The notes under the pieces are model-generated. The model did no database searches, was not told where the DNA came from, and was given only the letters and a program-made list of their open reading frames with translations. Shown in pieces: positions 46,231-57,139 of a stretch of DNA of 64,000 bases. The translations under genes were made by a program, and so were the position numbers. Each line of letters starts with the position of its first letter. Position 1 is the stretch's first letter. This stretch comes from Lysobacter daejeonensis GH1-9. Its GTDB lineage: Bacteria > Pseudomonadota > Gammaproteobacteria > Xanthomonadales > Xanthomonadaceae. The DNA is taken from positions 62,001 to 126,000 of the forward strand of contig NZ_AVPU01000007.1 of assembly GCF_000768355.1 (NCBI RefSeq), read 5' to 3'.

Positions 46231-47342
46231 TGGCGGTCTTCGGCAAGGCCTTTCCCAAGGTCCATGAGCTGTTCCTGGGCCGCATCGTGCTGGGCACGGT
46301 GCTGCTGACCTGGGCGGTGCTGTTGGGGCTGGATGTGATGCTGGCCCTGGTCAGCGAAGTCAGCGACATCGGCAAGGGCAGCTACGACTTTCCCAAGGCC
46401 GTGGCCTACATGGCCTACACCGTCCCACGCCGTGCCTACACGCTGTTCCCGACCGCGGCCGTGATCGGTGCGCTGATGGCGCTGGGCCAGCTGGCGGCCA
46501 CCTCCGAGCTGACCGCGCTGCGCGCGGTGGGCCTGTCGCGCCGGCGTCTCAGCCTGACCGTGGCGGGCGCGCTCGCGGTGCTGACCCTGGCGATGGTGGT
46601 GAACGGCGAGACGCTGGCGCCGTGGGGTCAGCGCCAGGCCGATGCGCTCAAGGCCTCGGCCAAATCCAACGACCTGATCGTGGCGCGTTATTCGGGCCTG
46701 TGGGCGCGTGAAGGCGAGGTCATCCTCAACGCCGTCGATGGCGACGAGCGCGACAACGGCGACGACCGCTGGCTGGAGCTGCGCGACGTCAGCCTGTACG
46801 AATTCGAGCCCGACGGCCGGCTGAAGTCCATGGCGGTGGCCAAGGTGGCCGAGCACCGCCCCGGCGGCTGGCTGTTGCGCGACGTGACCCGGACCACCTT
46901 CGCCGAGCGCTCGGTGGCACGCCGGCAGGTGGCCGAGGAGCGTTGGGACTCCGAGCTGGACACCACCGCGCTCACCGCAGGCATGGCCAAGCCACGCTAC
47001 ATGCCATCGCCCGAGCTGAAGGACGCCATCGACTACCGCCTGCGTAACGGGCTGGATGCCGGTGACTTCCAGGAAATCTACTGGGGGCGCTGGTTCTACG
47101 CGTTGAATGCGCTGGCCTTGTGCCTGGCGGCGATCCCGTTCGCCTTCGGCAGCCTGCGCAGTGGCGGGCTGGGCAAGCGCTTGTTCATCGGCATCGTGTT
47201 CGCCTTGGGCTTCTGGCTGTTGCAGACCCAGTTCGTGCGTCTGGCGCAGGTGTACAAGTTCGACTTCCGCGTCGCCTATCTGCTGCCGACCGTGATCATG
47301 GTGGCCGTGTCGGTGATGCTGTTCCGACGCCGGTCGGGCTGA
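46230..47342 (+). CDS. lptG: LPS export permease LptG
   Basis: LptG (370 residues) pairs with LptF. It has N-terminal helices (RIVLGTVLLTWAVLLGLDVM), the segment FPTAAVIGALMALGQLAATS contacting the LptB ATPase, a periplasmic jellyroll and C-terminal helices with ALCLAAIPFAFGS. The ATG at 46230 overlaps the lptF stop, so the two are translated together. LptB is not in the window. Confidence 0.95.
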   Translation: MAVFGKAFPKVHELFLGRIVLGTVLLTWAVLLGLDVMLALVSEVSDIGKGSYDFPKAVAYMAYTVPRRAYTLFPTAAVIGALMALGQLAATSELTALRAVGLSRRRLSLTVAGALAVLTLAMVVNGETLAPWGQRQADALKASAKSNDLIVARYSGLWAREGEVILNAVDGDERDNGDDRWLELRDVSLYEFEPDGRLKSMAVAKVAEHRPGGWLLRDVTRTTFAERSVARRQVAEERWDSELDTTALTAGMAKPRYMPSPELKDAIDYRLRNGLDAGDFQEIYWGRWFYALNALALCLAAIPFAFGSLRSGGLGKRLFIGIVFALGFWLLQTQFVRLAQVYKFDFRVAYLLPTVIMVAVSVMLFRRRSG

Positions 47343-47357
47343 GTCTTTCGCCCCGGA

Positions 47358-47819
47358 TCAGGTCGGCTTGGGGCGGCGTACCAGGCGCGTGCCGCTGACG
47401 CGGTCATGCCAGGTAAGGCGGTCACGGTCGAACCACGCCCACCAGAAGCCCAGGCCCGCTGCCAGCACCGACACCGTGCCCACCGCGTAGCGCACGCGCA
47501 GCGCGGGCAGCGGTGCGGGGCCGCCATCCGGACCGATGACGTGAAGCCGCCAGGGCCGCATGCCCAGCGTCTGCCCACCGCGACGCCAGCTGGCAATGGC
47601 ATACGCGCCGGTCAACAGCCAGCACACCAGCCACAACAACCACTGCAGCGCGCTGAAAGGGGCGATGACTTCGCGCGAGCCATGCCCGGCGAGCTGGTAT
47701 CCCACCGTGAACACGGCCCCGGCCGCCATCCACAGGGCCAGTGCGGGAAAGAAGTCGTAGAGCAGGGCCAGCAGGCGCCAGCCGATGAGCGCGCGCGGTG
47801 TGTCGGGGTGCGATGTCAT
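47358..47819 (-). CDS. RDD-family membrane protein
   Basis: The 153-residue protein begins with a canonical RDD-type opening (ALIGWRLLALLYDFFPALAL) and has about four helices, with GGQTLGMRPWRLHVIG, the family's second landmark, in the middle. RDD proteins are of unknown or varied transport function. I use the ATG at 47819, not the longer frame that overlaps xerD. It converges with lptG across 15 bases. Confidence 0.85.
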   Translation of the reverse strand: MTSHPDTPRALIGWRLLALLYDFFPALALWMAAGAVFTVGYQLAGHGSREVIAPFSALQWLLWLVCWLLTGAYAIASWRRGGQTLGMRPWRLHVIGPDGGPAPLPALRVRYAVGTVSVLAAGLGFWWAWFDRDRLTWHDRVSGTRLVRRPKPT

Positions 47820-47848
47820 CGCACAAGGATAGTCGCTAAGCTGCGACC

Positions 47849-48802
47849 ATGACGTCGCGCACACCTGCCGAACGCCGCCAGCGGGTGATGGCGTTGCCCC
47901 CCGTGCCGGACGCGGACCAGTCCCTGATCAGCCGCTTCCTCGAAGCCCTGTGGGCGGAGAATGGCCTCTCGCGGCAGACCCTCGACAGTTACCGTCGCGA
48001 CCTGGAAGGGCTGGCCCGCTGGCGCGAGGGGCAAGCGGGTGGCGTGGCCGCCGCTGACCGTGCGGTGCTGTTCGATTACCTGGCGTGGCGCACGCGCGAG
48101 GGCTACTCGCCGCGCAGCAACGCGCGCCTGCTGTCGGCATTGCGTGCGCTGTACGCGTGGCTGGTGCGCCGTGGCGAGCGCAACGATGATCCGACCGGGC
48201 TGCTGGAGCCGCCGCGACTGCCGCGATTGCTGCCCAAGGCGTTGGCCGAAAGCGAGATCGATGCACTGCTGGCCGCACCCGACACCACCACGCCACTCGG
48301 CCTGCGCGACCGGGCGATGCTGGAGCTGATGTACGCCGCTGGCCTGCGCGTCAGCGAACTCGTGAACCTGCCGGCCACCGCCGTGAACCTGCGCCAGGGT
48401 GCGCTGCGGGTCACCGGCAAGGGCAGCAAGGAACGACTGGTGCCGTTGGGCGAAGAGGCCCAGCACTGGCTGGAGCGCTACCTGGCCGCCGCGCGCCCGC
48501 AACTGGCCGGCAAGCGTGCGCTGGCGCCGCTGTTCCTCGAAGCGAGTGGCGAGGCGCCGACGCGCCAGCAGTTCTGGCACTTGGTCAAGCGCCACGCCGC
48601 CGCGGCGGGCATCGATCCCCGCCGGATCAGCCCGCATGGGCTGCGCCACAGCTTCGCCACCCATCTGCTGAACCGCGGCGCCGATTTGCGCGCGCTGCAG
48701 ATGCTGCTGGGGCACGCCTCGTTGTCAACCACGCAGATCTACACCCTGGTCGCGCGCGAGCAACTCAAGCAGTTGCACGCGCGCCACCACCCGCGAGGCT
48801 GA
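47849..48802 (+). CDS. xerD: Site-specific tyrosine recombinase XerD
   Basis: XerD, with XerC and FtsK, resolves chromosome dimers at dif. The 317-residue protein has the SAM-like N-terminal domain ([20 protein letters not shown]) and the catalytic set: Arg in [24 protein letters not shown] with His and Arg, [12 protein letters not shown] with His and the Tyr nucleophile. The ATG at 47849 adds a short extension; 47888 is an alternative. The start follows TAAGCT by seven bases without a clear Shine-Dalgarno site. It diverges from the RDD gene. Confidence 0.95.
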   Translation: MTSRTPAERRQRVMALPPVPDADQSLISRFLEALWAENGLSRQTLDSYRRDLEGLARWREGQAGGVAAADRAVLFDYLAWRTREGYSPRSNARLLSALRALYAWLVRRGERNDDPTGLLEPPRLPRLLPKALAESEIDALLAAPDTTTPLGLRDRAMLELMYAAGLRVSELVNLPATAVNLRQGALRVTGKGSKERLVPLGEEAQHWLERYLAAARPQLAGKRALAPLFLEASGEAPTRQQFWHLVKRHAAAAGIDPRRISPHGLRHSFATHLLNRGADLRALQMLLGHASLSTTQIYTLVAREQLKQLHARHHPRG

Positions 48803-48944
48803 GCGGACAGTGCCGCACATCGCGGTTTCCATGCCGCCCGGTCCTGTTGGCGACGGCTTTGCCGTTGGTCGTGCAACAATCCCGCGGAACCTAGGCCCGT
48901 CGCCGCGGTCGAACTACTCGAACCTCCAGGGAAGAACCCCCTTC

Positions 48945-49823
48945 ATGAAGCGCATCCTCATCGCCGCGCTCGGCGCGATCAGCCTCTCCGCCTGCGCCCA
49001 GCAGGCTCCGCAGTCCGCCCAGGCGCCCGGCGCCCAGGCCGCCAGCGCCAATGCCGTCACCGCGGCCAAGCCGATCGCCGGCACGCCGGAAGCGCGCGCG
49101 GTGGACGCCATCCGCCAGCTCAACCCGCAGGTCACCGTGGAAAAGGTCGCCGCGGCGCCAGTGCCCGGTTTCCGCGAGGCCATCGTCGGTGGTCAGGTCG
49201 TTTACATCAGCGACGACGGCAAGTACCTGTTCCTGCCCGGCTCGGGCGGCGCGCTGTTCGACGTGGGCGCCAAGAAGAACCTGAGCGAAGTGGCCCTGTC
49301 CGGCATGCGCGTGGACCTGCTGAAGACCATCCCGGCCAGCGAGCGCATCGTGTTCGCGCCGCCGAACCCCAAGTACACCGTCACCGTCTTCACCGACGTG
49401 GAGTGCGGTTACTGCCGCAAGCTGCACAGCGAGATCGCCGAGTACAACCGCCAGGGCATCGCGATTGAGTACCTGGCCTTCCCGCGCATGGGCATCGGCA
49501 GCGAGGACCACAAGAAGATGGTGTCGGTGTGGTGCGCGGCGGACCGCAAGAAGGCCCTGACCGACGCCAAGAGCGACAAGGCGCTGAAGATGGTCGACTG
49601 CAAGAACACCGTCACCATGCAGTACGACGTGGGCCAGCGCGCCGGGCTGACCGGCACGCCGATGATCCTGACCAAGGATGGCACCCAGGTGGGCGGCTAC
49701 CTGCCGCCGGCCCAGCTGCGCGCCACCCTGGACCGCTTGGCGGGCGAAGGGGCCAAGCCGGCCGCCGCCGCTCCGGCCGCAGCGACGCCCTCGGACCCGG
49801 TGAAGCCCGCCACGGGAGCCTGA
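48945..49823 (+). CDS. dsbC: DsbC-type disulfide isomerase, probable lipoprotein
   Basis: This 292-residue protein has a signal peptide with lipobox (IAALGAISLSAC), so Cys17 is likely lipidated; the +2 Ala favours the outer membrane. An Ala-rich linker follows, then the DsbC dimerisation domain at about 45-120 and a thioredoxin domain with VFTDVECGYCRKLH, whose CGYC active site is the DsbC standard. It would shuffle wrong disulfides in the periplasm. The C-terminal 20 residues are Ala/Pro-rich. A hairpin follows. Confidence 0.92.
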   Translation: MKRILIAALGAISLSACAQQAPQSAQAPGAQAASANAVTAAKPIAGTPEARAVDAIRQLNPQVTVEKVAAAPVPGFREAIVGGQVVYISDDGKYLFLPGSGGALFDVGAKKNLSEVALSGMRVDLLKTIPASERIVFAPPNPKYTVTVFTDVECGYCRKLHSEIAEYNRQGIAIEYLAFPRMGIGSEDHKKMVSVWCAADRKKALTDAKSDKALKMVDCKNTVTMQYDVGQRAGLTGTPMILTKDGTQVGGYLPPAQLRATLDRLAGEGAKPAAAAPAAATPSDPVKPATGA

Positions 49824-49880
49824 TCCGGGCCATGCCTCGGTACCCGGGCCGGCTGAAGCCACCCCTGGGTGAGGGCCCGC

Positions 49881-49902
49881 ACCGCCGCCTTCGGGCGGCG
49901 GT
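49881..49902 (+). terminator. dsbC terminator hairpin
   Basis: ACCGCCGCC pairs with GGCGGCGGT around a TTCG tetraloop, 57 bases after the dsbC stop. The stem and UUCG loop are stable; a T-rich tail is only partial. Confidence 0.7.
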
Positions 49903-49999
49903 CTGCGTTTGCGGCCCCGGAAGTCCGGCTTCGCGCCGCCCCCCAGCGGCCTGTCGTACCCCGCCGCCCGGCCGGGCAACGCCATCGTGAGGCCTCGGT

Positions 50000-50005
50000 T
50001 ACAAT
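50000..50005 (+). promoter_or_regulatory. Candidate -10 box for purL
   Basis: TACAAT ends 31 bases before the purL ATG. No strong -35 is visible and no PUR-box operator is seen. Confidence 0.4.
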
Positions 50006-50036
50006 GGCGGGCCCGACGTAGCACGGTTCCCCGGAC

Positions 50037-53000
50037 ATGATCGTCCTCGAGGGCGTACCCGCCCTGTCTTCGTTCCGCCGCGAACGCCTGCAAGCCCGCC
50101 TCCAAGCCATCCATGCCGACCTGCGCCTGCTGGGCGCGTGGTGGGTGTACTGGGTCGATGCCGATCCGGGCCAGACCCCGGATGCCGCCGCGCTCGACCG
50201 CATCCTGCAGGCCAGCAGCGCGGCCGCGCCGCGTGAGGCCGGGGCCGTCTCCCGTTACGTCACACCGCGCTTGGGCACGCTGTCGCCGTGGGCCAGCAAG
50301 GCCACCGAGTTGCTGCGCGGTGCCGGACAGCCGGTGCACCGCGTGGAGCGTGGCATCCGCTACGACCTGGCCGGCTGGCCGGCCGATGCCGCCGCCCAGG
50401 CCGCATTGGCCAAGGTGCTGCACGACCCGATGACCCAGTCGGTGCTGGACACCCGCGAGGCCGGCGAAGGCCTGTTCGCGGTGCCTGCGCGTGGCGACGT
50501 CGAGCGCATCCCGCTGGACCAACTGGAAGCCGCCAACGTGCGCCTCGGCCTGGCACTGGCCGATGACGAGATCGCCTACTTGCGTGAGCGCTACGCCGCG
50601 CTGGGCCGCGATCCGGCCGACGTCGAGCTGATGATGTTCGCGCAGGCCAATTCCGAGCACTGCCGGCACAAGATCTTCAATGCGTCGTGGACCGTCGATG
50701 GGCGTGAGCAGCCGCAGTCGCTGTTCAAGATGATCAAGAACACCCACGCCCACGCTCCCGAGCACACACTGTCCGCCTATGCCGACAACGCCGCGGTGGT
50801 GGAGGGCTACGCCAGCCGCCGTTTCCGTCCGGATCCGCTGACCGGCGCGTACCGCAGCGAGGCTGAGATCGAATCGGCGTTCTGCATCAAGGTCGAAACC
50901 CACAACCACCCGACCGCCATTGCCCCGTTCCCCGGTGCCTCCACCGGCAACGGTGGCGAGATCCGCGACGAGGGCGCCACCGGCCGCGGCGGCAAGCCGA
51001 AGGCCGGCCTGACCGGCTTCAGCGTCTCGCACCTGCGCATCCCGGGGCTGCCGCAGCCGTGGGAGCGCGAGCGCGCGCTCAACCCGCGCATGGCGCCGGC
51101 GCTGGAGATCATGCTCGACGGCCCGATCGGTGGCGCGGCGTTCAACAACGAATTCGGTCGTCCCAACCTGACCGGCTACTTCCGCAGCTTCGAGCTGGAC
51201 GAGGGCGCCCATGCGCGCGCCTACGACAAGCCGATCATGCTGGCCGGCGGCCTCGGCGCCATCGACCGCGTGCAGGTGACCAAGCTTGGCCTGCAGCCCG
51301 GCGATGCCGTGGTGGTGCTCGGTGGCCCGGCGATGCTGATCGGCCTGGGCGGCGGCGCCGCCAGTTCTGTGGCTTCCGGCGAGAGTGCTGAGGACCTGGA
51401 TTTCGCCAGCGTGCAGCGCGACAACCCGGAGATGGAGCGCCGCTGCCAGGAGGTCATCGACCGCTGCGTGGCGATGGGCGCCAACAACCCGGTCGCCACC
51501 GCGCACGACGTGGGCGCGGGTGGCCTGTCCAACGCCATCCCCGAGCTGCTGCACGACTCCGACCTGGGCGGCGTGATCGACCTGGGCAAGGTGCCGAAGG
51601 ACGACCCATCGCTGTCGCCGATGCAGCTGTGGTGCAACGAATCGCAGGAGCGTTACGTGCTCGGCGTGCCAGTGGACCGCATCGCCGAGTTCACCGCGAT
51701 CTGCGAGCGCGAGCGCTGCCCCTTCGCGGTCGTGGGCCATGCGACTGCCGAGGAGCACCTGGTGGTCGGCTACGGCGCCACCGTCGCCAACGCGCGCGAG
51801 CCCGGCCACGACTGGCCGATCGACATCCCCATGGACGTGCTGTTTGGCAAGCCGCCGAAGATGCACCGCGACACCGCACACCCGGCGCCCGCGCCGTGGC
51901 CCGCGCTGCAATGGGCGGGCCTGGACCTGCGCGACGCCGCGCTGCGCGTGCTCGCGCACCCCACCGTCGCGTCCAAGAACTTCCTCGTCACCATCGGCGA
52001 CCGCAGCGTCGGCGGCCTGACCGCGCGCGACCAGATGGTCGGCCCGTGGCAGTTGCCGGTGGCCGACTGCGCGATCACCTTCACCGGTTTTGAAGGCTTC
52101 GTCGGCGAGGCGATGGCCATCGGCGAGCGCACCCCGCTGGCGCTGCTGGATGCCGCCGCCGCCGCGCGCATGGCCGTGGGCGAGGCGATCACCAACCTGT
52201 GCGCCGCACCGGTGGAATCGCTCAACCGCATCAAACTGTCCGCCAACTGGATGGCCGCTGCCGGCCACCCGGGCGAGGACGCGCTGCTGTTCGACGCGGT
52301 GAAGGCCGTGGGCATGGAGCTGTGCCCCGAGCTGGAACTGAGCATCCCGGTGGGCAAGGACTCGCTGTCGATGCAGGCGCAGTGGCATGCCGAGGGCGTG
52401 GCCAACAAGTCGGTGTCGCCGGTGTCGCTGATCGTCAGCGCGTTCGCGCCGGTGGTCGATGTGCGCCAGCAGCTGACCCCGCTGCTCTCGCGCGAGGACG
52501 AGTCCGAGCTGTGGCTGATCGGCCTGGGCGCCGGCAAGCAGCGCCTCGGCGGTTCGGTGCTGGCCCAGTGCCATCCTGACGCCGCCGAGGGCAACGGCGC
52601 GCTGCCGGCCTTCGCCGGCCAGGGCGAGGAACGCGGCGATCTCGGCGTGCCGGATCTGGACGATCCGCAGCGCCTGCGCGATTTCTTCGAGCTGATCCGC
52701 GACGCGCGCGAGGCCGGCCTGCTGCTGGCCTACCACGACCGTTCCGACGGCGGCGCCTTCGCCGCGCTGGCCGAAATGGCGTTCTGCTCGCGCCGTGGCC
52801 TGGACATCAGCCTCGATGGCTGGGGCGAGGATCCGTTCCGCACCCTGTTCAACGAGGAACTGGGCGCGGTGGTGCAGATCGCCAACGAGGACCGTGCCGC
52901 GTTCGCCGACCTGGTCGCGCGCCACGGCCTGATCGACTGCGCGCAGCGTATCGCCAAGCCGACCGGCGCACCGGTCGTGCGCGTCATCCAGGACGGCGGC

Positions 53001-53963
53001 ACGCTGGCCGAATGGCGGTGGGATGAGCTGTTCGATGCCTGGTGGGCCACCAGCCACGCGCTGCAGAAGCTGCGCGACAATCCCGAATGCGCCGACGAGG
53101 AGCGCGCCATCGCGCGCGACTTCAACGCGCCGGGCTTGAAGCCGAAATTGGGTTTCGACGCGCAGGACGACATCGCCGCGCCGTTCATCAACACCGGCGT
53201 GAAGCCCAAGGTGGCGATCCTGCGCGAGCAGGGCGTCAACAGCCAGGTCGAGATGGCGTCGGCGTTCGACCGCGCCGGTTTTGAGGCCTTCGACGTGCAC
53301 ATGAGCGACCTGATTACCGGTCGCGTGCAGCTGGCCGACTTCATTGGTTTCGCCGCGTGCGGTGGCTTCAGCTACGGCGACGTGCTGGGCGCGGGCCGCG
53401 GCTGGGCCACCAGCATCCTCGAGCGCAGCGCGCTGCGCGACGCCTTCGCCACGTTCTTCGCCCGCCCCGACACCTTCGCGCTGGGCGTGTGCAACGGCTG
53501 CCAGATGCTGAGCCAGCTCAAGCCCATCATTCCGGGCGCCGAACACTGGCCGGTGTTCCTGCGCAACCGTGGCGAGCAGTTCGAAGGCCGCCTGTCGCTG
53601 GTGGAGGTGATGGAGTCGCCGTCGCTGTTCCTGCGCGGCATGGGCGGCTCGCGCCTGCCGATCGTGGTCTCGCACGGCGAGGGCCGCGCCGAGTTCGACG
53701 GCGCCATCGACCGCGCAGCCGCCAACGTGGCGCTGCGCTACATCGACGGCAACGGCGCGGTGGCGACGCAGTACCCGCTCAACCCGAACGGTTCCGCCGA
53801 TGCCATCGCGGGCCTGTCCACCATCGACGGCCGCGTCACGATCATGATGCCGCACCCCGAGCGCACGCCGCGCAGCGCCAACCTGAGCTGGGCGCCGAAG
53901 GACTGGGGTGTTGATTCGCCGTGGCTGCGGATGTTCCGCAACGCGCGGGTGCACGTGGGCTGA
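50037..53963 (+). CDS. purL: Phosphoribosylformylglycinamidine synthase
   Basis: The large single-chain PurL (1308 residues) converts FGAR to FGAM in purine synthesis. It has an N-terminal domain, two synthetase domains ([16 protein letters not shown], then [17 protein letters not shown], and [20 protein letters not shown]) and a C-terminal glutaminase domain with [16 protein letters not shown] and the Cys nucleophile in [13 protein letters not shown]. The ATG at 50037 is the family start. A hairpin follows at 53974-53997. Confidence 0.98.
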   Translation: MIVLEGVPALSSFRRERLQARLQAIHADLRLLGAWWVYWVDADPGQTPDAAALDRILQASSAAAPREAGAVSRYVTPRLGTLSPWASKATELLRGAGQPVHRVERGIRYDLAGWPADAAAQAALAKVLHDPMTQSVLDTREAGEGLFAVPARGDVERIPLDQLEAANVRLGLALADDEIAYLRERYAALGRDPADVELMMFAQANSEHCRHKIFNASWTVDGREQPQSLFKMIKNTHAHAPEHTLSAYADNAAVVEGYASRRFRPDPLTGAYRSEAEIESAFCIKVETHNHPTAIAPFPGASTGNGGEIRDEGATGRGGKPKAGLTGFSVSHLRIPGLPQPWERERALNPRMAPALEIMLDGPIGGAAFNNEFGRPNLTGYFRSFELDEGAHARAYDKPIMLAGGLGAIDRVQVTKLGLQPGDAVVVLGGPAMLIGLGGGAASSVASGESAEDLDFASVQRDNPEMERRCQEVIDRCVAMGANNPVATAHDVGAGGLSNAIPELLHDSDLGGVIDLGKVPKDDPSLSPMQLWCNESQERYVLGVPVDRIAEFTAICERERCPFAVVGHATAEEHLVVGYGATVANAREPGHDWPIDIPMDVLFGKPPKMHRDTAHPAPAPWPALQWAGLDLRDAALRVLAHPTVASKNFLVTIGDRSVGGLTARDQMVGPWQLPVADCAITFTGFEGFVGEAMAIGERTPLALLDAAAAARMAVGEAITNLCAAPVESLNRIKLSANWMAAAGHPGEDALLFDAVKAVGMELCPELELSIPVGKDSLSMQAQWHAEGVANKSVSPVSLIVSAFAPVVDVRQQLTPLLSREDESELWLIGLGAGKQRLGGSVLAQCHPDAAEGNGALPAFAGQGEERGDLGVPDLDDPQRLRDFFELIRDAREAGLLLAYHDRSDGGAFAALAEMAFCSRRGLDISLDGWGEDPFRTLFNEELGAVVQIANEDRAAFADLVARHGLIDCAQRIAKPTGAPVVRVIQDGGTLAEWRWDELFDAWWATSHALQKLRDNPECADEERAIARDFNAPGLKPKLGFDAQDDIAAPFINTGVKPKVAILREQGVNSQVEMASAFDRAGFEAFDVHMSDLITGRVQLADFIGFAACGGFSYGDVLGAGRGWATSILERSALRDAFATFFARPDTFALGVCNGCQMLSQLKPIIPGAEHWPVFLRNRGEQFEGRLSLVEVMESPSLFLRGMGGSRLPIVVSHGEGRAEFDGAIDRAAANVALRYIDGNGAVATQYPLNPNGSADAIAGLSTIDGRVTIMMPHPERTPRSANLSWAPKDWGVDSPWLRMFRNARVHVG

Positions 53964-53973
53964 GGCACGCCCC

Positions 53974-53997
53974 GCGGCCCGTGCGATCACGGGCCGC
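53974..53997 (+). terminator. purL terminator hairpin
   Basis: GCGGCCCGTG pairs with CACGGGCCGC (10 bp, CGAT loop) 10 bases after the purL stop. There is no T run. Confidence 0.6.
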
Positions 53998-54108
53998 AAG
54001 GCCGGAGCGGGTCCGCGCCCGCCTCGCCGCCACTGAAAGCCGTGGCCTCTTGTCCGTGGCCAGTACGTGACCTGCTAAAGTCAGGCCCCACGGTTTGCCG
54101 GAGGTGGT

Positions 54109-55839
54109 GTGAACGCGCTGGTCACGGAAGCAGAATCGGTCCAGCCCGCCGAGGGTGGGGTGGAAGCGCGCATCGTCGAGGCTTTGCTGGCCAAGGGTCG
54201 GCTCAAGGAAGCCGACCTCGGCCGTGCCCGGCGTCTGCAGGAGGAAGCCGGCGGCCAGTTGCTGGCCCTGCTTGCGCGTCTGGGCCTGGTCTCCGAGCGC
54301 GACCACGCGGAAACGGTGGCCGAGGTGCTCGACCTGCCCCTGGTCAGCGCCAAGGAGTTGCCCGAGCTGCCGCCCGAAGGCAGTGCGCTCACCGCCAAGT
54401 TCATGAAGCAGTTCCACGTGTGCCCGGTGGCCGAGACCGACACCACCGTCGATGTGCTCGTCGCCGATCCGCAGGACGCCTACATCCTCGACGCCGTGCG
54501 CTTGGCCACCGGCCGCGAGGTGCGTCCGCACGTGGCGCTGCGCTCGGAGATCGACGACCTGGTCGAGCGCTGGCACGGCCAGGGCCGCAGCGCCATGGGT
54601 GCCATCGTCGAGACCGCCGAAGGCGAGGGCGGTGGCGACCTGGAGGACGTCGAGCACCTGCGCGACCTCGCGTCCGAAGCGCCGGTCATCCGCCTGGTCA
54701 ACCTGATCATCCAGCGAGCGGTGGAGCTGCGCGCGTCCGACATCCACATCGAGCCGTTCGAGAACCGGCTGAAGGTGCGCTACCGTGTCGATGGCGTGCT
54801 GATCGACGGCGAAAGCCCGCCGGTCAACCTCACCGCCGCCGTGATCAGCCGCATCAAGATCATGGCCAAGCTCAACATCGCCGAGCGTCGCCTGCCGCAG
54901 GATGGCCGCATCATGCTGCGCGTGCAGGGCAAGGAACTGGACCTGCGCGTGAGCACCGTGCCCACCGCGCACGGCGAGAGCGTGGTGATGCGCCTGCTCG
55001 ACCGCGAGACCGTGGTCTTCGACTTCAAGCGGCTGGGCTTCACCGATGCCTTCCTGCCGCAGTTCCAGAAGGTGCTGGACCAGCCGCACGGCATCCTGCT
55101 GGTCACCGGCCCCACCGGCTCGGGCAAGACCACCACGCTGTACACCGCGCTGAGCAAGCTCAACACCCCCGACGTGAAGATCATCACCGTCGAGGACCCG
55201 ATCGAATACCAGTTGGAAGGCATCAACCAGATCCAGGCCAAGCCGCAGATCGGGCTGGACTTCGCCCATGCGCTGCGCAGCATCGTCCGCCAGGACCCCG
55301 ACATCATCATGATCGGCGAAATGCGCGACCTGGAAACGTGCCGCATCGCCATCCAGTCGGCGCTCACCGGCCACCTGGTGCTGAGCACGCTGCACACCAA
55401 CAATGCCGCCGGCGGCATCACCCGCCTGCTGGACATGGGCGTGGAGGACTACCTGCTGACCTCCACCATCAACGGCATCCTCGCCCAGCGCCTGGTGCGC
55501 CGGCTGGAGCCGACGCATGCGGAGAAGTACCCGGCCTCGCCCGAAGAAATCGAGAAGTTCAACCTGCGCCGCTACCAGCCCGAGGGCGAGATCTTCCTGT
55601 ACCACCCGCGCGGTTCGGTGCTGGCGCCCACCGGTTACCTCGGCCGCACCACCATCATGGAATTCCTGGTGATGAACGATGAGTTGCGTCGCGCGGTGAT
55701 GCGCCACGCCGGCATGGGCGAGGTCGAACAGATCGCGCGCCAGCACGGCATGCGCACCATGTACGAGGACGGCATCATCAAGGCGATGGCGGGGCAGACC
55801 ACCATCGAGGAAGTGTTGCGCGTGACCGAGGACGCCTGA
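54109..55839 (+). CDS. xpsE: Type II secretion ATPase
   Basis: XpsE powers pseudopilus assembly from the cytoplasm. The 576-residue protein has an N-terminal MshEN-like domain (about 1-150) and the secretion ATPase core with Walker A in VTGPTGSGKTTTLYT, ITVEDPIEYQLEGINQIQ and Walker B region DPDIIMIGEMRDLET. Unlike most GspE proteins, the region RLEPTHAEKYPASPEEIEKF through FLYHPRGS, where the CxxC-CxxC zinc knuckle usually is, has no Cys. The GTG at 54109 is the start; a weak TAAAGT is seen at 54075-54080. It begins the xpsE-D operon. Confidence 0.96.
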   Translation: MNALVTEAESVQPAEGGVEARIVEALLAKGRLKEADLGRARRLQEEAGGQLLALLARLGLVSERDHAETVAEVLDLPLVSAKELPELPPEGSALTAKFMKQFHVCPVAETDTTVDVLVADPQDAYILDAVRLATGREVRPHVALRSEIDDLVERWHGQGRSAMGAIVETAEGEGGGDLEDVEHLRDLASEAPVIRLVNLIIQRAVELRASDIHIEPFENRLKVRYRVDGVLIDGESPPVNLTAAVISRIKIMAKLNIAERRLPQDGRIMLRVQGKELDLRVSTVPTAHGESVVMRLLDRETVVFDFKRLGFTDAFLPQFQKVLDQPHGILLVTGPTGSGKTTTLYTALSKLNTPDVKIITVEDPIEYQLEGINQIQAKPQIGLDFAHALRSIVRQDPDIIMIGEMRDLETCRIAIQSALTGHLVLSTLHTNNAAGGITRLLDMGVEDYLLTSTINGILAQRLVRRLEPTHAEKYPASPEEIEKFNLRRYQPEGEIFLYHPRGSVLAPTGYLGRTTIMEFLVMNDELRRAVMRHAGMGEVEQIARQHGMRTMYEDGIIKAMAGQTTIEEVLRVTEDA

Positions 55840-55843
55840 CCCC

Positions 55844-57061
55844 ATGGCGCTGTTCCGCTACAAGGCGCTGAACGCACGCGGCGAGATGCTCGACGGGCAG
55901 ATGGAAGCCGCGAGCAACGCCGAGGTGGTGCTGCGCCTGCAGGAGCAGGGGCATCTGCCGGTGGAGGCGCGGCTGGCCAGCGAAGGTGGCGGTGCGCCGT
56001 TCTGGGTCGGGTTGTTCAAGCCCAAGGCCTTCGCCGGGGCGCGCCTGGTGCAGTTCACCCAGCAACTGGCGACGCTGCTCGGCGCGGGCCAGCCGTTGGA
56101 CCGCGCATTGTCGATCCTGCTGGAACTGCCAGAGGACGAGACCGCCAAGCGCACCATCGCCGACGTGCGCGATGCGGTGCGCGGCGGCACCTCGCTGTCC
56201 ACCGCACTGGAGCGCCAACACGGCACGTTCTCGCGCCTGTACGTGAACATGGTCCGCGCCGGCGAGGCCGGTGGCAGCCTGCACGAAACGCTGGCGCGGC
56301 TGGCCGACTATCTGGAGCGCAGTCGCGCGCTGCAGGGGCGCGTCATCAACGCGCTGATCTACCCGGCCATCCTGCTGGTGATGGTGGGCCTGAGCCTGCT
56401 GTTCCTGCTGGGTTACGTGGTGCCGCAGTTCGCGCAAATGTACGAAAGCCTCGACGCCGAGTTGCCGCTGTTCACCAAGATCGTGCTTGGCGTCGGCCTG
56501 TTCGTGCGCGACTGGTGGATCGTGCTGATCGCGGTGCCCGCGCTGGCGTTGTGGTGGTTCGACCGCAAGCGCCGCGATCCCGACTTCCGCGCGGCCCTGG
56601 ACGCCTGGCTGCTGCGCCGCCGCTTCGCCGGCGCGCTGGTGGCCAAGGTGGAGACCGCGCGGCTGGCGCGCACCCTGGGCACGCTGGTGCGCAACGGCGT
56701 GCCGCTGATGGCGGCGCTGGGCATCGGCCGCAACATCATGGGCAACCGCGTGCTGGCCGCCGATGTCGAGGCCGCCGCCGACGAGGTCAAGAACGGCGTC
56801 GCGCTGTCGACCGCGCTGGGCAAGGGCAAGCGCTTCCCGCGGCTGGCCCTGCAGATGATCCAGGTGGGCGAGGAGTCGGGCGCTCTGGACACCATGTTGG
56901 TCAAGACCGCCGAAACCTTCGAGCAGGAAACCGCGCTGTCGCTGGACCGCATGCTGGCCGCGCTGGTGCCGGTGGTGACCGTGGTACTGGCCGGTGTGGT
57001 GGCGGTGGTGGTGCTGGCAGTGCTCACGCCGCTGTACGACCTGACCAACGCCATTGGCTGA
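55844..57061 (+). CDS. xpsF: Type II secretion inner-membrane platform protein
   Basis: XpsF (405 residues) is the inner-membrane core that the ATPase contacts. It has two homologous cytoplasmic domains with the T2SSF signatures FTQQLATLLGAGQPLDRAL and TARLARTLGTLVRNGVPLM, three membrane helices and PRLALQMIQVGEESGALD near the end. It starts 4 bases after xpsE. Function follows by family membership. Confidence 0.96.
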   Translation: MALFRYKALNARGEMLDGQMEAASNAEVVLRLQEQGHLPVEARLASEGGGAPFWVGLFKPKAFAGARLVQFTQQLATLLGAGQPLDRALSILLELPEDETAKRTIADVRDAVRGGTSLSTALERQHGTFSRLYVNMVRAGEAGGSLHETLARLADYLERSRALQGRVINALIYPAILLVMVGLSLLFLLGYVVPQFAQMYESLDAELPLFTKIVLGVGLFVRDWWIVLIAVPALALWWFDRKRRDPDFRAALDAWLLRRRFAGALVAKVETARLARTLGTLVRNGVPLMAALGIGRNIMGNRVLAADVEAAADEVKNGVALSTALGKGKRFPRLALQMIQVGEESGALDTMLVKTAETFEQETALSLDRMLAALVPVVTVVLAGVVAVVVLAVLTPLYDLTNAIG

Positions 57062-57139
57062 ACGGCGCCACCTCTCGCCGGTGGGGAGCTGGCGTGCGAT
57101 GCTCGTTGAATCTGGACTCATCTGTTACGGAAGGATGCA

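Noticed and set aside
48891-53999. A 1702-codon open frame on the minus strand, across dsbC and purL
   Set aside because: It is antisense to purL and dsbC, whose protein motifs are complete. High GC codon bias leaves long open antisense frames in this genome; the translation has no recognisable motifs.
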